DNA from: a virus
Length of the DNA: 37,830 bases
Virus record (IMG/VR): IMGVR_UViG_3300028027_003646
Location: 1 to 37,830 of that record
Direction: 5' to 3' (one strand)
Every line of letters starts with the position of its first letter. Position 1 is the first letter of the stretch. Under the pieces are notes generated by a model, which saw only the letters and a list, made by a program, of their open reading frames with translations, was not told where the DNA came from and made no database searches. Both the position numbers and the translations under genes were made by a program. Below, one piece after another: positions 24,627 through 33,145 of the stretch.

Positions 24627-25714
24627 TTTCCTGCCTCTGCGGGTTTTTCTTCTGTGCGCTCTTCGGGCAGCAGCTCGATGTTTTCAATCAAGCAGCCCGC
24701 TTCATACGCTTCAATCACATAAGCGTCGTTTGAGCTTGTGTAATCGGCAATCTGGTCATAGTCCGGCTCTTCACGCACATGACGGCGGCGGCCTCCCTCT
24801 TGCCAGTACAGCGATAAATTAGCCAGTGGCAGAATCAGCATTTTGTCTTTCGGGAAGAAAGGCACCGTGACGGCAGTTTTGCCACCAATGCGCTTTTGGC
24901 TAATCAGCATATCCAGCGCCATTTCTTCGGTGGGCGCGTGCTCGCTATTGATCTTGGGGAAGTATTTATCTGCCAGTAATTCGCTGGAGACGATCACCAC
25001 TAAATTAGGGTTTTCGCGGTACTCGGGATGAATCAGGGTATTCACCGCATCAAACACCAGCGCGTCGATGCTGTTGTAGTCGCCTTTTTCGGTGTTCCAG
25101 GTGACGTTGTCTTTGCCCTTGATCTCGGTTTTACCCACAATGATTTTGCCGGAGCCTGGCTTACTTTCTGTCATCACGTTAACAGGGGCATTTTCGCGGT
25201 ACTGCTGAAGCCAGCCTTTGTTCACGTCTTGCAGCAGCGGGAATTTCTCGCGGTCGGTGTCTTCGGCCACCGATACACCATTAAAGCCGATCATGATTCG
25301 ATCAAGCGCTTGCTGCTTGACGATCACGTCGCGGATTTTGGTTTGGAAGTCTGGGAACTTGGCCCACATATCCAGCTTTGCGTAGCCAATGCCGGTGTCA
25401 AAGTTGGTTTGTACACAGCGATAGCGGCCAGAACTTAATCCCGTTACGTCACGCGGCTTACGCGGGTTCTTTTTAGTATTGGTACGGCCCGCAATCGTAC
25501 TGGTCACGCCTAGGCCCAGCTTTTCGCCTTCCATCTCGGTGACAGAGGGCATATTGATCTTACCGAGGAAGGCGCTCGATAGTTGCACACGGCTTTCTAG
25601 CTTTTGCTGGATGGATGGATCAACCGTAAATGTTTTATTTGCGGCGGGAACCTTATTTAATTGAGCAACTTTTTTTTCAAAAGCGTTATAGACAATTCGC
25701 GTTTCATTGCGCAT
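24623..25714 (-). CDS. N: Major capsid protein gpN
   Basis: This 363-aa HK97-fold capsid protein (P2 gpN 357 aa) begins MRNETRIVYNAFEKKVAQLN. Family features include YRCVQTNFDTGIGYAKLDMWA and the C-terminal LPLANLSLYWQEGGRRRH. P2 capsid protein is trimmed near residue 31 by gpO; the corresponding N-terminal arm is present. AAGGA lies 6 bases before the ATG. Confidence 0.96.
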   Translation of the reverse strand: MRNETRIVYNAFEKKVAQLNKVPAANKTFTVDPSIQQKLESRVQLSSAFLGKINMPSVTEMEGEKLGLGVTSTIAGRTNTKKNPRKPRDVTGLSSGRYRCVQTNFDTGIGYAKLDMWAKFPDFQTKIRDVIVKQQALDRIMIGFNGVSVAEDTDREKFPLLQDVNKGWLQQYRENAPVNVMTESKPGSGKIIVGKTEIKGKDNVTWNTEKGDYNSIDALVFDAVNTLIHPEYRENPNLVVIVSSELLADKYFPKINSEHAPTEEMALDMLISQKRIGGKTAVTVPFFPKDKMLILPLANLSLYWQEGGRRRHVREEPDYDQIADYTSSNDAYVIEAYEAGCLIENIELLPEERTEEKPAEAGK

Positions 25715-25771
25715 GGTGTTTCCTTAATCGGGTATTGAATTGTTTTGATTGAATTTCGGCATGTTGCCTAA

Positions 25772-26560
25772 TTAGCAGTCTGTTTCAAAAGACACTGTGC
25801 CGCCGGTGGCTTTGTCGCGTTGGCCTGCAAAATGCGCCGGTTCGTTTTCAACTTTTGATTTGAATTCGCGCAATTCGGCTATTTCGTTTTTCAATTCATC
25901 GATACGGCTTGTCATGGTGCGAAAGCCATCATTGTTTTCTGCGGTTTGCTCGGCAATGGCTTCCAGTGCTTGCTGGATATCCGCAAATTGCAGGTTTTCT
26001 TTTTCTGCTTTTTTAGAAAAAATCTTCTTTACAGATTCCAGCATCGACACGGCGTGCGTTCCTTCTTCTTCGAGTGCAAACTCGATGGCATTGGTGAATA
26101 AACAGTTTTTGTTTGTTTTGCGGGCCATCAGCGGGCTGGCACCACCGACTGAGGCTGAGAATTTCAGCATTGATGTACCCAAGCTAGCGGGGTTGTCGGT
26201 GACAGCTAAGCCGGTTAAGTAGGCTTCCCCCGTGTCTGCAAAGTCAGGGTCACACTCGATGGAGGTGTAAACCTTTTGGCGGTTCTGATTCATCGCCACC
26301 AGTTCGGGCGTGGGGTCAATGGTGGCAAACAAGGCCATCTTGCCGTCGATCTCTTTGGCTTCCAGTGCCACTACATCACCGTAAGATTTAAAGGCGCTGT
26401 CTGGATAAATGCCTCGAATGTGTTCCATATTCACCCGCGCCCCGTAGGTCGCTGGGTTGTAATTCTTTGCCATCTGGCTAAGCCAGGCGCGGGTAATGGT
26501 GCGGCCATCGGTGGTTGCGCCTTCGGTCGCTACCCGAAACGATTTAAATTTTTTGTCCAT
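25772..26560 (-). CDS. O: Capsid scaffold and protease gpO
   Basis: This 262-aa protein (P2 gpO 284 aa) acts as internal scaffold and self-cleaving serine protease. The N-terminal protease part shows D18, H47 (in NMEHIRG) and S100 (in VYTSIE), matching the D-H-S triad reported for P2 gpO. The C-terminal half (about 165-245) is a coiled coil that nucleates capsid assembly. AAGGG precedes the ATG. It is first of the O-N-M-L-X-lysis-R-S operon, below a candidate Ogr box. Confidence 0.95.
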   Translation of the reverse strand: MDKKFKSFRVATEGATTDGRTITRAWLSQMAKNYNPATYGARVNMEHIRGIYPDSAFKSYGDVVALEAKEIDGKMALFATIDPTPELVAMNQNRQKVYTSIECDPDFADTGEAYLTGLAVTDNPASLGTSMLKFSASVGGASPLMARKTNKNCLFTNAIEFALEEEGTHAVSMLESVKKIFSKKAEKENLQFADIQQALEAIAEQTAENNDGFRTMTSRIDELKNEIAELREFKSKVENEPAHFAGQRDKATGGTVSFETDC

Positions 26561-26647
26561 AGACCCTTCTGCGGTTTTATTGAATAGCGGGGTTAATTCC
26601 TGAAGGCACCCACTATCAACACAAATTAAACCCCCATCAATTGACGC

Positions 26648-26674
26648 CTTTTGTGGATTCCCATTTCACAAAAG
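26648..26674. promoter_or_regulatory. Candidate Ogr box between divergent O and P
   Basis: A perfect inverted repeat, CTTTTGTG and CACAAAAG, has an 11-base spacer and contains TGT-N13-ACA (26652-26670). The centre near 26661 is 56 bases from the start predicted by a minus-strand -10-like GATAGT (26612-26617) for gene O. Being symmetric, it could serve P on the plus strand as well. Confidence 0.6.
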
Positions 26675-26716
26675 CCAACAAAATACTTCTGCTTTTGATT
26701 GCCTTAGCCTTTGGCT

Positions 26717-28468
26717 ATGGAAAATATAAACATCAAAGATCCGCGTATTGAGGCTCGCCGCCTGTATTGGGCAGGCTGGCGTGTTTCGCGTATTGCAGAA
26801 TCATTAGGCGAAAAACCCGCCACGGTGCATAGCTGGAAACGGCGCGATGAATGGGACAAAAAGAAGCTGATTGAGCGCGTCGAAGAGTCGCTGGAATCGC
26901 GCTATATCTTTCTTTTGAATAAGGACAAAAAAGAGGGTATCGACTTTAAAGAAATTGATTTGCTTTCACGGCAAATGGAACGCATCGCAAGGATTAATAA
27001 ATACACCGGCGGCGGCAATGAAGCCGACCTAAACCCCAATATTGCCAGCCGCAACAAGGCAGAGCGCAAGAAGGCCACCAAGAACGATTTTAATGATGAG
27101 CACGTCGATCTCATCAAAGACGCCTTTATGGATTCTTTGTTTGCCTATCAGCATGGCTGGTTTGAGGCAGGCAAGAAACACAGCTTCCGCAATGTTTTAA
27201 AGTCTCGCCAAATTGGCGCAACCTGGTACTTCGCCCGCGAGGCGCTGTTCGATGCGATGACCACGGGCCGCAATCAAATCTTTTTAAGCGCCAGCAAGGC
27301 GCAGGCGCATGTATTCAAGCAATACATCATCGCCTTTGCCAAAGACGCCGCCGATTTAGAGCTAAAAGGCGATCCTATCGTCTTACCCAACGGCGCAACG
27401 CTGCACTTCCTCGGCACCAATGCCCGCACCGCGCAGAGCTACACCGGCAATCTATACGTGGATGAGTATTTCTGGATTCCACGCTTTCAGGAACTCCAAA
27501 AAGTCGCCTCGGGTATGGCCCTGCATTCGCACTGGCGGCAAACCTACTTTTCGACGCCTTCCAGCCTAAACCACGATGCCTATCCGTTCTGGTCGGGTGA
27601 TGCCTTCAATAAAGGCCGTGCCAAAGCTGATCGTATTCAGCTTGATGTCAAACCGGCCAGCCTGGCAAAAGGCAGCCTCTGTGCTGACGATCAGTGGCGG
27701 CAAGTCGTGACCATTGAAGACGCGATTGAAGGCGGTTGTAATCTGTTTGATCTGGACAAGATCAAAAAACGATATAACCCCAACGATTATCAAAACTTGC
27801 TGATGTGTGAGTTTATCGATGATAGCGCCAGCATCTTTCCCTTATCTGAATTGCAAAAGTGCATGGTTGATAGCTGGGAGAAGTGGGAGGACTTCAAAGC
27901 CATTGCCCCGCGCCCCTTTGGCTACTGGCCTGTATGGATTGGCTACGACCCTGCTTTATCCGGCGATAGCGCGGGCTTGATCGTATTGGCCCCGCCGTTG
28001 GTGCCTGGCGGTAAATTCCGCGTGTTGGAGAAACGCCAATGGAAAGGCATGGATTTTGCCGCGCAGGCGCAAGGGATTAAGGATATCTGCAGCCAATACA
28101 ACGTGGCGTATATCGGCATTGATACCACCGGCATTGGGCAGGGCGTTTATCAACTGGTTAAACAGTTCTACCCAGCGGCTAAGGCCATCAATTACAGCGT
28201 AGATATGAAAGCGCGCTTAGTCATGAAGGCGCAAGACGTGATCCGCAATGGCCGCTTGGAGTTTGACGCGGGCTGGACGGATCTTGCCGCCGCCTTTATG
28301 GCCATTCAAAAAACCATGACCGCCAGCGGGCGGCATGTGACTTACTCGGCTAGCCGCTCCGAAGAACTCAGCCACGCCGACTTAGCCTGGGCATGTATGC
28401 ACGCCTTACTCAATGAGCCGTTAGAAGGCTCTAATTCGACTAATTCCGGCTTTATGGAAATTTGCTAA
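26717..28468 (+). CDS. P: Terminase large subunit gpP
   Basis: This 583-aa packaging motor (P2 gpP 590 aa) has an N-terminal HTH DNA-binding segment at about 10-45 (WRVSRIAESLGEKPATVHSW). The ATPase part has the variant Walker A SRQIGATW at 163-170 and Walker B YVDEYFW near 247-253. The C-terminal nuclease-like part has acidic residues in GYDPALSGDSAG and GIDTTG. The ATG at 26717 is chosen; a TTG at 26711 would add two residues. P and Q are the only rightward late genes, as in P2. Confidence 0.95.
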   Translation: MENINIKDPRIEARRLYWAGWRVSRIAESLGEKPATVHSWKRRDEWDKKKLIERVEESLESRYIFLLNKDKKEGIDFKEIDLLSRQMERIARINKYTGGGNEADLNPNIASRNKAERKKATKNDFNDEHVDLIKDAFMDSLFAYQHGWFEAGKKHSFRNVLKSRQIGATWYFAREALFDAMTTGRNQIFLSASKAQAHVFKQYIIAFAKDAADLELKGDPIVLPNGATLHFLGTNARTAQSYTGNLYVDEYFWIPRFQELQKVASGMALHSHWRQTYFSTPSSLNHDAYPFWSGDAFNKGRAKADRIQLDVKPASLAKGSLCADDQWRQVVTIEDAIEGGCNLFDLDKIKKRYNPNDYQNLLMCEFIDDSASIFPLSELQKCMVDSWEKWEDFKAIAPRPFGYWPVWIGYDPALSGDSAGLIVLAPPLVPGGKFRVLEKRQWKGMDFAAQAQGIKDICSQYNVAYIGIDTTGIGQGVYQLVKQFYPAAKAINYSVDMKARLVMKAQDVIRNGRLEFDAGWTDLAAAFMAIQKTMTASGRHVTYSASRSEELSHADLAWACMHALLNEPLEGSNSTNSGFMEIC

Positions 28469-29497
28469 ATGAAAAAAAAACCGTACTTACCTAAATCAAC
28501 CATGCTGGCCAGCACGCCCAATCCATCGGCCAGCGGCTCGGTGGCCTTCACCTTTGGCGAGCCTTCCGCCGTGCTCGATCGCCGTGAATTACTGGATTTA
28601 CTCGAGTGCAACAACAACGGCAAATGGTACGAGCCGCCGATGTCATTTGATGGGCTGGCTAAAACCTACCGCGCCACCGTTCACCATTCCAGCCCCATTC
28701 AGGTTAAGCGCAACATCCTACTTAAAACCTTTATCCCGCACCCGCTATTAAGCCGCACTGAATTTGCTAAGTTTGCGCTGGATTACCTGATCTTTGGGAA
28801 TGCCTATTTAGAGAAGAACCTAGGCCGCACCGGCAAGGTGCTGAAGCTTACCCACGCGCTGGCCAAGTACATACGCGTCGGGCTAAAAGAGGGCGGTTTT
28901 TATCAAGTACTGAATCATGCCAAAGAGTATGAGTTTCAGCAGGGCACGGTGTTTCACCTGCTCGAGCCTGATATCAATCAAGAGATTTACGGCTTGCCTG
29001 AATACCTATCGGCGCTTAATTCAACCTGGCTGAATGAATCCGCCACGCTGTTTCGCCGCCGCTATTTTGAAAACGGCAGCCATGCCGGTTTTATTCTGTA
29101 CATGACCGACGCCGCCCAAAACGAAAGCTATATCGACGACCTGCGCGAAGCCCTGCAAAAAAGCAAAGGCCCAGGGAATTTTAAAAACTTAATGGTGTAC
29201 GCGCCTGGCGGCAAGAAAGACGGCATGCAGATTTTGCCTATCTCAGAAGTAGCGGCAAAGGATGATTTCTGGAACATCAAAAACGTAACCCGTGACGATC
29301 AGCTGAGCGCCCACCGTGTACCCGCGCAACTGATGGGCATCATCCCCAACAACACCGGCGGCTTAGGTGATGTAGAGAAAGCCGCCACCGTGTTTGCTTA
29401 TAACGAGATTGAGCCCTTGCAAGAGCGCATGAAAGAGCTGAATGATTGGCTGGGGGTGGAGGTGATCCGCTTCAAGCCTTATAAATTGGAAAACTAA
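28469..29497 (+). CDS. Q: Portal protein gpQ
   Basis: This 342-aa portal (P2 gpQ 344 aa) is the vertex channel through which gpP packages DNA and to which the tail attaches. It begins immediately after the P stop (TAAATG). Typical segments are TYRATVHHSSPIQVKRNIL, FALDYLIFGNAYLEKNLGR and RVPAQLMGIIPNNTGGLGD. It is followed by a strong terminator. Confidence 0.96.
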   Translation: MKKKPYLPKSTMLASTPNPSASGSVAFTFGEPSAVLDRRELLDLLECNNNGKWYEPPMSFDGLAKTYRATVHHSSPIQVKRNILLKTFIPHPLLSRTEFAKFALDYLIFGNAYLEKNLGRTGKVLKLTHALAKYIRVGLKEGGFYQVLNHAKEYEFQQGTVFHLLEPDINQEIYGLPEYLSALNSTWLNESATLFRRRYFENGSHAGFILYMTDAAQNESYIDDLREALQKSKGPGNFKNLMVYAPGGKKDGMQILPISEVAAKDDFWNIKNVTRDDQLSAHRVPAQLMGIIPNNTGGLGDVEKAATVFAYNEIEPLQERMKELNDWLGVEVIRFKPYKLEN

Positions 29498-29510
29498 ATA
29501 CACAAACATT

Positions 29511-29535
29511 AAGCCCGCAAGCGCGGGCTTTTTTA
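29511..29535 (+). terminator. Rho-independent terminator after Q
   Basis: AAGCCCGC (29511-29518) and GCGGGCTT (29523-29530) with an AAGC loop, followed by TTTTT. It ends the P-Q transcript. Confidence 0.9.
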
Positions 29536-29671
29536 CATCTATTAACATCCTCTTTTTATTAAAAGTTGCTCCGTTTAATATTGGGAAAGAACGCTATTTA
29601 AAATATTATTGGTAATATTTTTAAAAAAGGACTTACTCAATATAATTTCGGTTCAACTGACATTGGAGATG

Positions 29672-30310
29672 TTACCTTTTGCATAAGCTCTCGCATGGAA
29701 TACCATCCCCATCACGGTCTAATTTACTCAATCCACACTGTTTCAGATACATCATTGCTTCAGCGCAAGATGACATCTCTTTGCAATAACGCTTAGTGCC
29801 ACAGGCGCTGGAATTAGCCGTGGATGGGGTGGATTGTTTTGGCGCAGATGACTTATTTCCATGCCTGAAGTCCCATGGGGCTACTGGATTTGGTTCTGCC
29901 CAAAGGCCTTTGCGTTGTGCCTTAGCCTGGCTTTCAGATTGGCTGTAATTTGAATCATGTCCATATTGTACGTAGTACCAGGCAAGCCCACGTTTGATCT
30001 GCTCAAGGTTTACATCCATCCCGCTAACAATGATTTTGCCTACAGTGCGTTGGTATCTGTCCTTGGTTTCAACCTCTACAGAAACATTTTTCCCATAAAT
30101 CAAATCAGATAAAGATTGCTTAGACTTTTCACCAAAAGGCTGTTTCTTTTCGGGGGCGTCAATTTGGGCAAGTCTTATTTTTATAGACGTGTTATCGCTG
30201 GTTAGTAATGTTACGGTGTCTCCATCACTTACACCTACAATCCGGCCTGTAAGTGTTTGAGCGAAGGAGGGAAAAGTGATGAGTGCCAGTATAAAAGTGA
30301 GCCGAAACAT
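29672..30310 (-). CDS. Secreted thermonuclease-like protein with Excalibur domain
   Basis: This 212-aa protein has a signal peptide at residues 1-17 (cleavage after FPSFA) and a staphylococcal-nuclease fold at about 19-142. Likely active-site residues are R46, D51 and E54 in the IRLAQIDAPE region and R88 after KDRYQ. A Ser/Pro/Thr linker leads to a C-terminal Excalibur calcium-binding domain (about 170-210) with DRDGDGIPCE and paired cysteines. AAGGA precedes the ATG. It lies between Q and the cos candidate, so it is probably a phage-borne extra gene acting in the periplasm or outside the cell. Confidence 0.88.
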   Translation of the reverse strand: MFRLTFILALITFPSFAQTLTGRIVGVSDGDTVTLLTSDNTSIKIRLAQIDAPEKKQPFGEKSKQSLSDLIYGKNVSVEVETKDRYQRTVGKIIVSGMDVNLEQIKRGLAWYYVQYGHDSNYSQSESQAKAQRKGLWAEPNPVAPWDFRHGNKSSAPKQSTPSTANSSACGTKRYCKEMSSCAEAMMYLKQCGLSKLDRDGDGIPCESLCKR

Positions 30311-30371
30311 ATAATTCCTTGTGTTTATCGCTCAGGCATCAGTTTAGGATGATTTACCCCCAGCGCGCGCC

Positions 30372-30390
30372 CTCGTGACCCCGCCACGCC
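30372..30390 (-). other. cos: Candidate cos (cohesive end) site
   Basis: Read toward Q, the minus strand gives GGCGTGGCGGGGTCACGAG. The P2 cohesive end as I recall it is GGCGAGGCGGGGAAAGCAC: 11 of the first 12 bases agree, and GCGCGCTG follows at nearly the same distance in both. The orientation toward Q is also that of P2. The site is an isolated GC-rich island in AT-rich DNA, about 880 bases from the Q stop. Confidence 0.72.
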
Positions 30391-30524
30391 TGCCCACTTA
30401 ACACACTATTTTTTATGCACCTGCATGATGAAGGCTCAAGCCTTGCCAGATATGGTCCTTAACGGTAAAAAATGTCCCTATAAAAGCTTGCATAATTTGC
30501 TAATTTATCGCCGATTGTTGCAAA

Positions 30525-30560
30525 GTGCTAACACTGACTTATGCAAGTGAGTGTTAGCAC
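30525..30560. repeat. Perfect 11-bp inverted repeat
   Basis: GTGCTAACACT (30525-30535) and AGTGTTAGCAC (30550-30560) around 14 bases. No U-tract follows, so it is more likely a protein-binding dyad or recombination-related site than a terminator. It lies between cos and the ABC operon, where attR might be expected. Confidence 0.6.
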
Positions 30561-30631
30561 AGAAAACCTAGCCAATATGCGGGTAAACATAGCTATTTAC
30601 GCGGAAAGTCCTTTATTTTTACGCCTGTCCT

Positions 30632-30745
30632 AAAAAGCATGGGGTCAGGTCCTACATTTTACATAAGATAAAATTTATAGTGGTTTGCAAGGCCGATAAA
30701 TTAATTGCTTTATGTCAAATGTAAGACCCTACCCTATGGGTTTTT
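30632..30745. repeat. Foldback repeat copy A
   Basis: One of four related elements of about 113 bases. The left end is AAAAAGCATGGGGTCAGG, the centre contains AGATAAAATTTATAG, and the right end is ATGTCAAATGTAAGACC then a degraded ACCC. The ends are imperfect inverted copies, so the element can fold on itself. Its right end meets the stop codon of the ABC ATPase gene. Confidence 0.8.
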
Positions 30746-30747
30746 AA

Positions 30748-32655
30748 TTATATCAATAGGCTTTTATTTGATTTAGTTAAAGTTTCCCCTATAACATAAT
30801 TGTTGTTGTTTAATTCATGGTATATACTTTTTGTTGCAAAAATTATCTGACAATCTACTGATTTATCTTTTAATATATCATATATTATTTTCTGAAAGTT
30901 TTTTGATCTACTATCTTCCATTCCTCCATTCTCAATGCCATCAAGAATCATAAATCTTGGTATTCTTACGTAGTTTTTATCTAAAGAAGATAAAAATAAC
31001 GAAAAATGAAATGCGTTGTTTAAAAATACCATTCCGCTTTCCGAAAATGTACTTTTTCCATTTACTGATATTGTGTTTGATGCGAAATCGAACTCAATAG
31101 TATTTGCATTTTTAAATTCACCTTCAGCGCCAATGTCAAGTTTTAAAATGTCAATTAAGTGAGATGATATAATTCCAAGTATTTCTGGTTCTCGTGATTT
31201 ATTTGTGTTTGTTTTTAATTCGATAAAACTTTTGTATTTGTTTACTTCACTTTGAATTAAGTCTCTCTCTGTTGTGAGAGTTTTAATTGACTCATATAGT
31301 TCACTTATTTTTTCAAGAGTAGCTATTTTCTCCTCTGTTTCGCCGATTTCATTATAATGTTTATAGAGCTCTGATTCATTTGATGTGTTTAAAGCTGTGA
31401 TTGTTGATGATATTTTAGTTAGAGTTTTCCTCATCTCTACTTGTATTTGTTTGCTTTTTAATTTTTGCTCTTCAAGTTTTTCTTTTTTCTTTGTTAATAA
31501 CCTTTCTGATTCATCTATTTGTATACTAATCTCATTCTTCATTCTAATTAAATTTATACTACCTTCTGTACTTTGTGTTTCTTCTGGATGCCCACACAAA
31601 TGGCAATGATCCGCAAGAGTGCTTTTTTCTAAAGATTTATGGCAATTTGGACAGGTTTTAAATACTATTGGTAATTTATATTTGTCAACTCTTAGTGAAT
31701 CATTTATTGCACAATTTTTGTCGTGAAGTTCTGCAATAAACTCTTCAGAATCGAGTATTTCATATTGAAGACTTTGTATCAAACTCTCACAATCTAAGAG
31801 TTCATTCTTAATTTTTATACTCTCGTTCGCATATTTTTTAGTAATATCTTTTTCTTTTGATTGGGAGATGATGTTATCTTGGCGGATTTTGGTTATTTCC
31901 TCTTTGAGGAATGATATACTTTTAATGTATTTCTCTTTTTCTTCTTCTAATGTGGTTAAATTATTTACAAATGACGTTTGGCCTATGACAGAGAAAATTG
32001 CACTTAATTTATGAACAACTTTATCTAGTTTTTTTTCTTCAGCGGCAAGTTTAATTTTTGCGTCGTATAGCTCATTATCATGAATTCCAAGAAGGTATTT
32101 TCCAATTGACTCTCTTTTGAATGCAGAATCAAATTGTTCTGAGTTGAAAAAACTGCTAGATGTGTTGGATTGGTCACTATAGATAAGTCTTAAAATTTGA
32201 TGTATTGTAATGTTGTTATTTTGTAAGTCTGCTTTTGCTTCTGGTATTTCTAAAATAGAAAATAATTTTTGGGAGAAGCTTTCTCTCGATGCTGTTATTT
32301 GGTAGGGGTAATTACTCCATGTTTCAATAGGAGATAAGACAGCATTGTCTATATGCAGATAGCAAATTTCAAGGGATTGTCTTTCGGTGTTGTTATTTGT
32401 TCTTCGTAAGGTGATTGAATTTCCATTGATTTTTAATCCGACATATATGTTGTTGCAACTTCCTGCTTCACTTTTCCATTTTATTATTTCATACCCAAGG
32501 CCAAACATTAGTAATTGAATTACAGATGTTTTTCCTCCTCCGTTGCAGCCGCTTAAGACGTTGATTCCTGGGTGAAATTTTTGGTCAAATGCGGTTATGT
32601 TGCCCTTTTTAGCAATTAATCTTTGTATTTCAATTGTTGGTTTGTATAGAGTCAT
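30748..32655 (-). CDS. SMC/Rad50-like ATPase of an ABC-3C-type system
   Basis: This is a 635-aa ABC-superfamily ATPase. Walker A GCNGGGKT is at residues 36-43. Long coiled coils (about 195-330 and 365-480) flank a zinc module with CPNC at 335-338 and CHLC at 351-354. An S-x-SG signature-like segment lies near 537-541 and a Walker B FMILDGIENG near 568-577, where Gly-Ile-Glu replaces the usual Glu-Pro. The layout is that of SMC-type ATPases of the ABC-three-component conflict systems. The upstream gene overlaps it by 26 bases. GC content is far lower than in the phage genes, pointing to separate acquisition. Nucleic-acid or phage-product sensing is inference. Confidence 0.85.
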   Translation of the reverse strand: MTLYKPTIEIQRLIAKKGNITAFDQKFHPGINVLSGCNGGGKTSVIQLLMFGLGYEIIKWKSEAGSCNNIYVGLKINGNSITLRRTNNNTERQSLEICYLHIDNAVLSPIETWSNYPYQITASRESFSQKLFSILEIPEAKADLQNNNITIHQILRLIYSDQSNTSSSFFNSEQFDSAFKRESIGKYLLGIHDNELYDAKIKLAAEEKKLDKVVHKLSAIFSVIGQTSFVNNLTTLEEEKEKYIKSISFLKEEITKIRQDNIISQSKEKDITKKYANESIKIKNELLDCESLIQSLQYEILDSEEFIAELHDKNCAINDSLRVDKYKLPIVFKTCPNCHKSLEKSTLADHCHLCGHPEETQSTEGSINLIRMKNEISIQIDESERLLTKKKEKLEEQKLKSKQIQVEMRKTLTKISSTITALNTSNESELYKHYNEIGETEEKIATLEKISELYESIKTLTTERDLIQSEVNKYKSFIELKTNTNKSREPEILGIISSHLIDILKLDIGAEGEFKNANTIEFDFASNTISVNGKSTFSESGMVFLNNAFHFSLFLSSLDKNYVRIPRFMILDGIENGGMEDSRSKNFQKIIYDILKDKSVDCQIIFATKSIYHELNNNNYVIGETLTKSNKSLLI

Positions 32656-33145
32656 ATTTGTGCTCGATTAATTTGCTTGCTTGCTTTAAGCCATTTCTTC
32701 CAACTAAATCTAATTTGAAAAGATGGTCGAATATGAATGAAATTGCCTTTCTAGATATGCTATTAAGTGGGTCTTTAGCAATATCACTAAGAAATGCTGG
32801 GATTAACTCTATGTTGATTTTATATCGGCCACCGCTGCTTGTTTTTGTTATTGATCCTATTTCAATTAGATATATAAATACAGCGTTTTGTATCGATTTC
32901 ATAGATTCAAATAAGTTTTTTGGATCGTATGATTGATACCTATTTGCATAGTCTTTGAAGGAGTTTTTTTGTTTTATTATGTCCCTGCTTAGTGACATTT
33001 GAGTAATGTGAATTGGATTCGCCACAATAAAGTCAAATATTCTGAGTCGATCTTCCTCAATTTCATTGGATCCGCACTCTAATAATATTGCAATAACTCT
33101 TAATAGAGTATGGTTTTTATCAAGGGCCTTATTGTATAGCAACAT
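32630..33145 (-). CDS. ABC-3C middle component
   Basis: This 171-aa protein starts MLLYNKALDKNHTLLRVIAI, followed by an acidic stretch and DRLRIFDFIVANPIHI. The pattern of a LYN start, a buried helix, then RLRI-DF is that of ABC-3C middle components, closest in my memory to the MC5 type. These are thought to bridge the ATPase and the C-terminal component. The ATG at 33145 shares bases with the upstream stop (TAATG), so translation is coupled; an ATG at 33166 adds seven residues. It lies directly before, and overlaps, the ATPase gene. Confidence 0.78.
   Translation of the reverse strand: MLLYNKALDKNHTLLRVIAILLECGSNEIEEDRLRIFDFIVANPIHITQMSLSRDIIKQKNSFKDYANRYQSYDPKNLFESMKSIQNAVFIYLIEIGSITKTSSGGRYKINIELIPAFLSDIAKDPLNSISRKAISFIFDHLFKLDLVGRNGLKQASKLIEHKYDSIQTNN

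Larger units (their letters stand above)
30311..30747. other. 437-base non-coding region with cos and inverted repeat
   Basis: I see no convincing gene here. It holds the cos candidate (30372-30390) in a GC-rich island, a long inverted repeat (30525-30560) and foldback repeat copy A (30632-30745), which abuts the ABC ATPase stop codon. A prophage right end (attR) could lie in this stretch, but without attL it cannot be placed. Confidence 0.6.

Noticed and set aside
25028-25438. 136-codon plus-strand frame
   Set aside because: Antisense to the capsid gene; no independent support.
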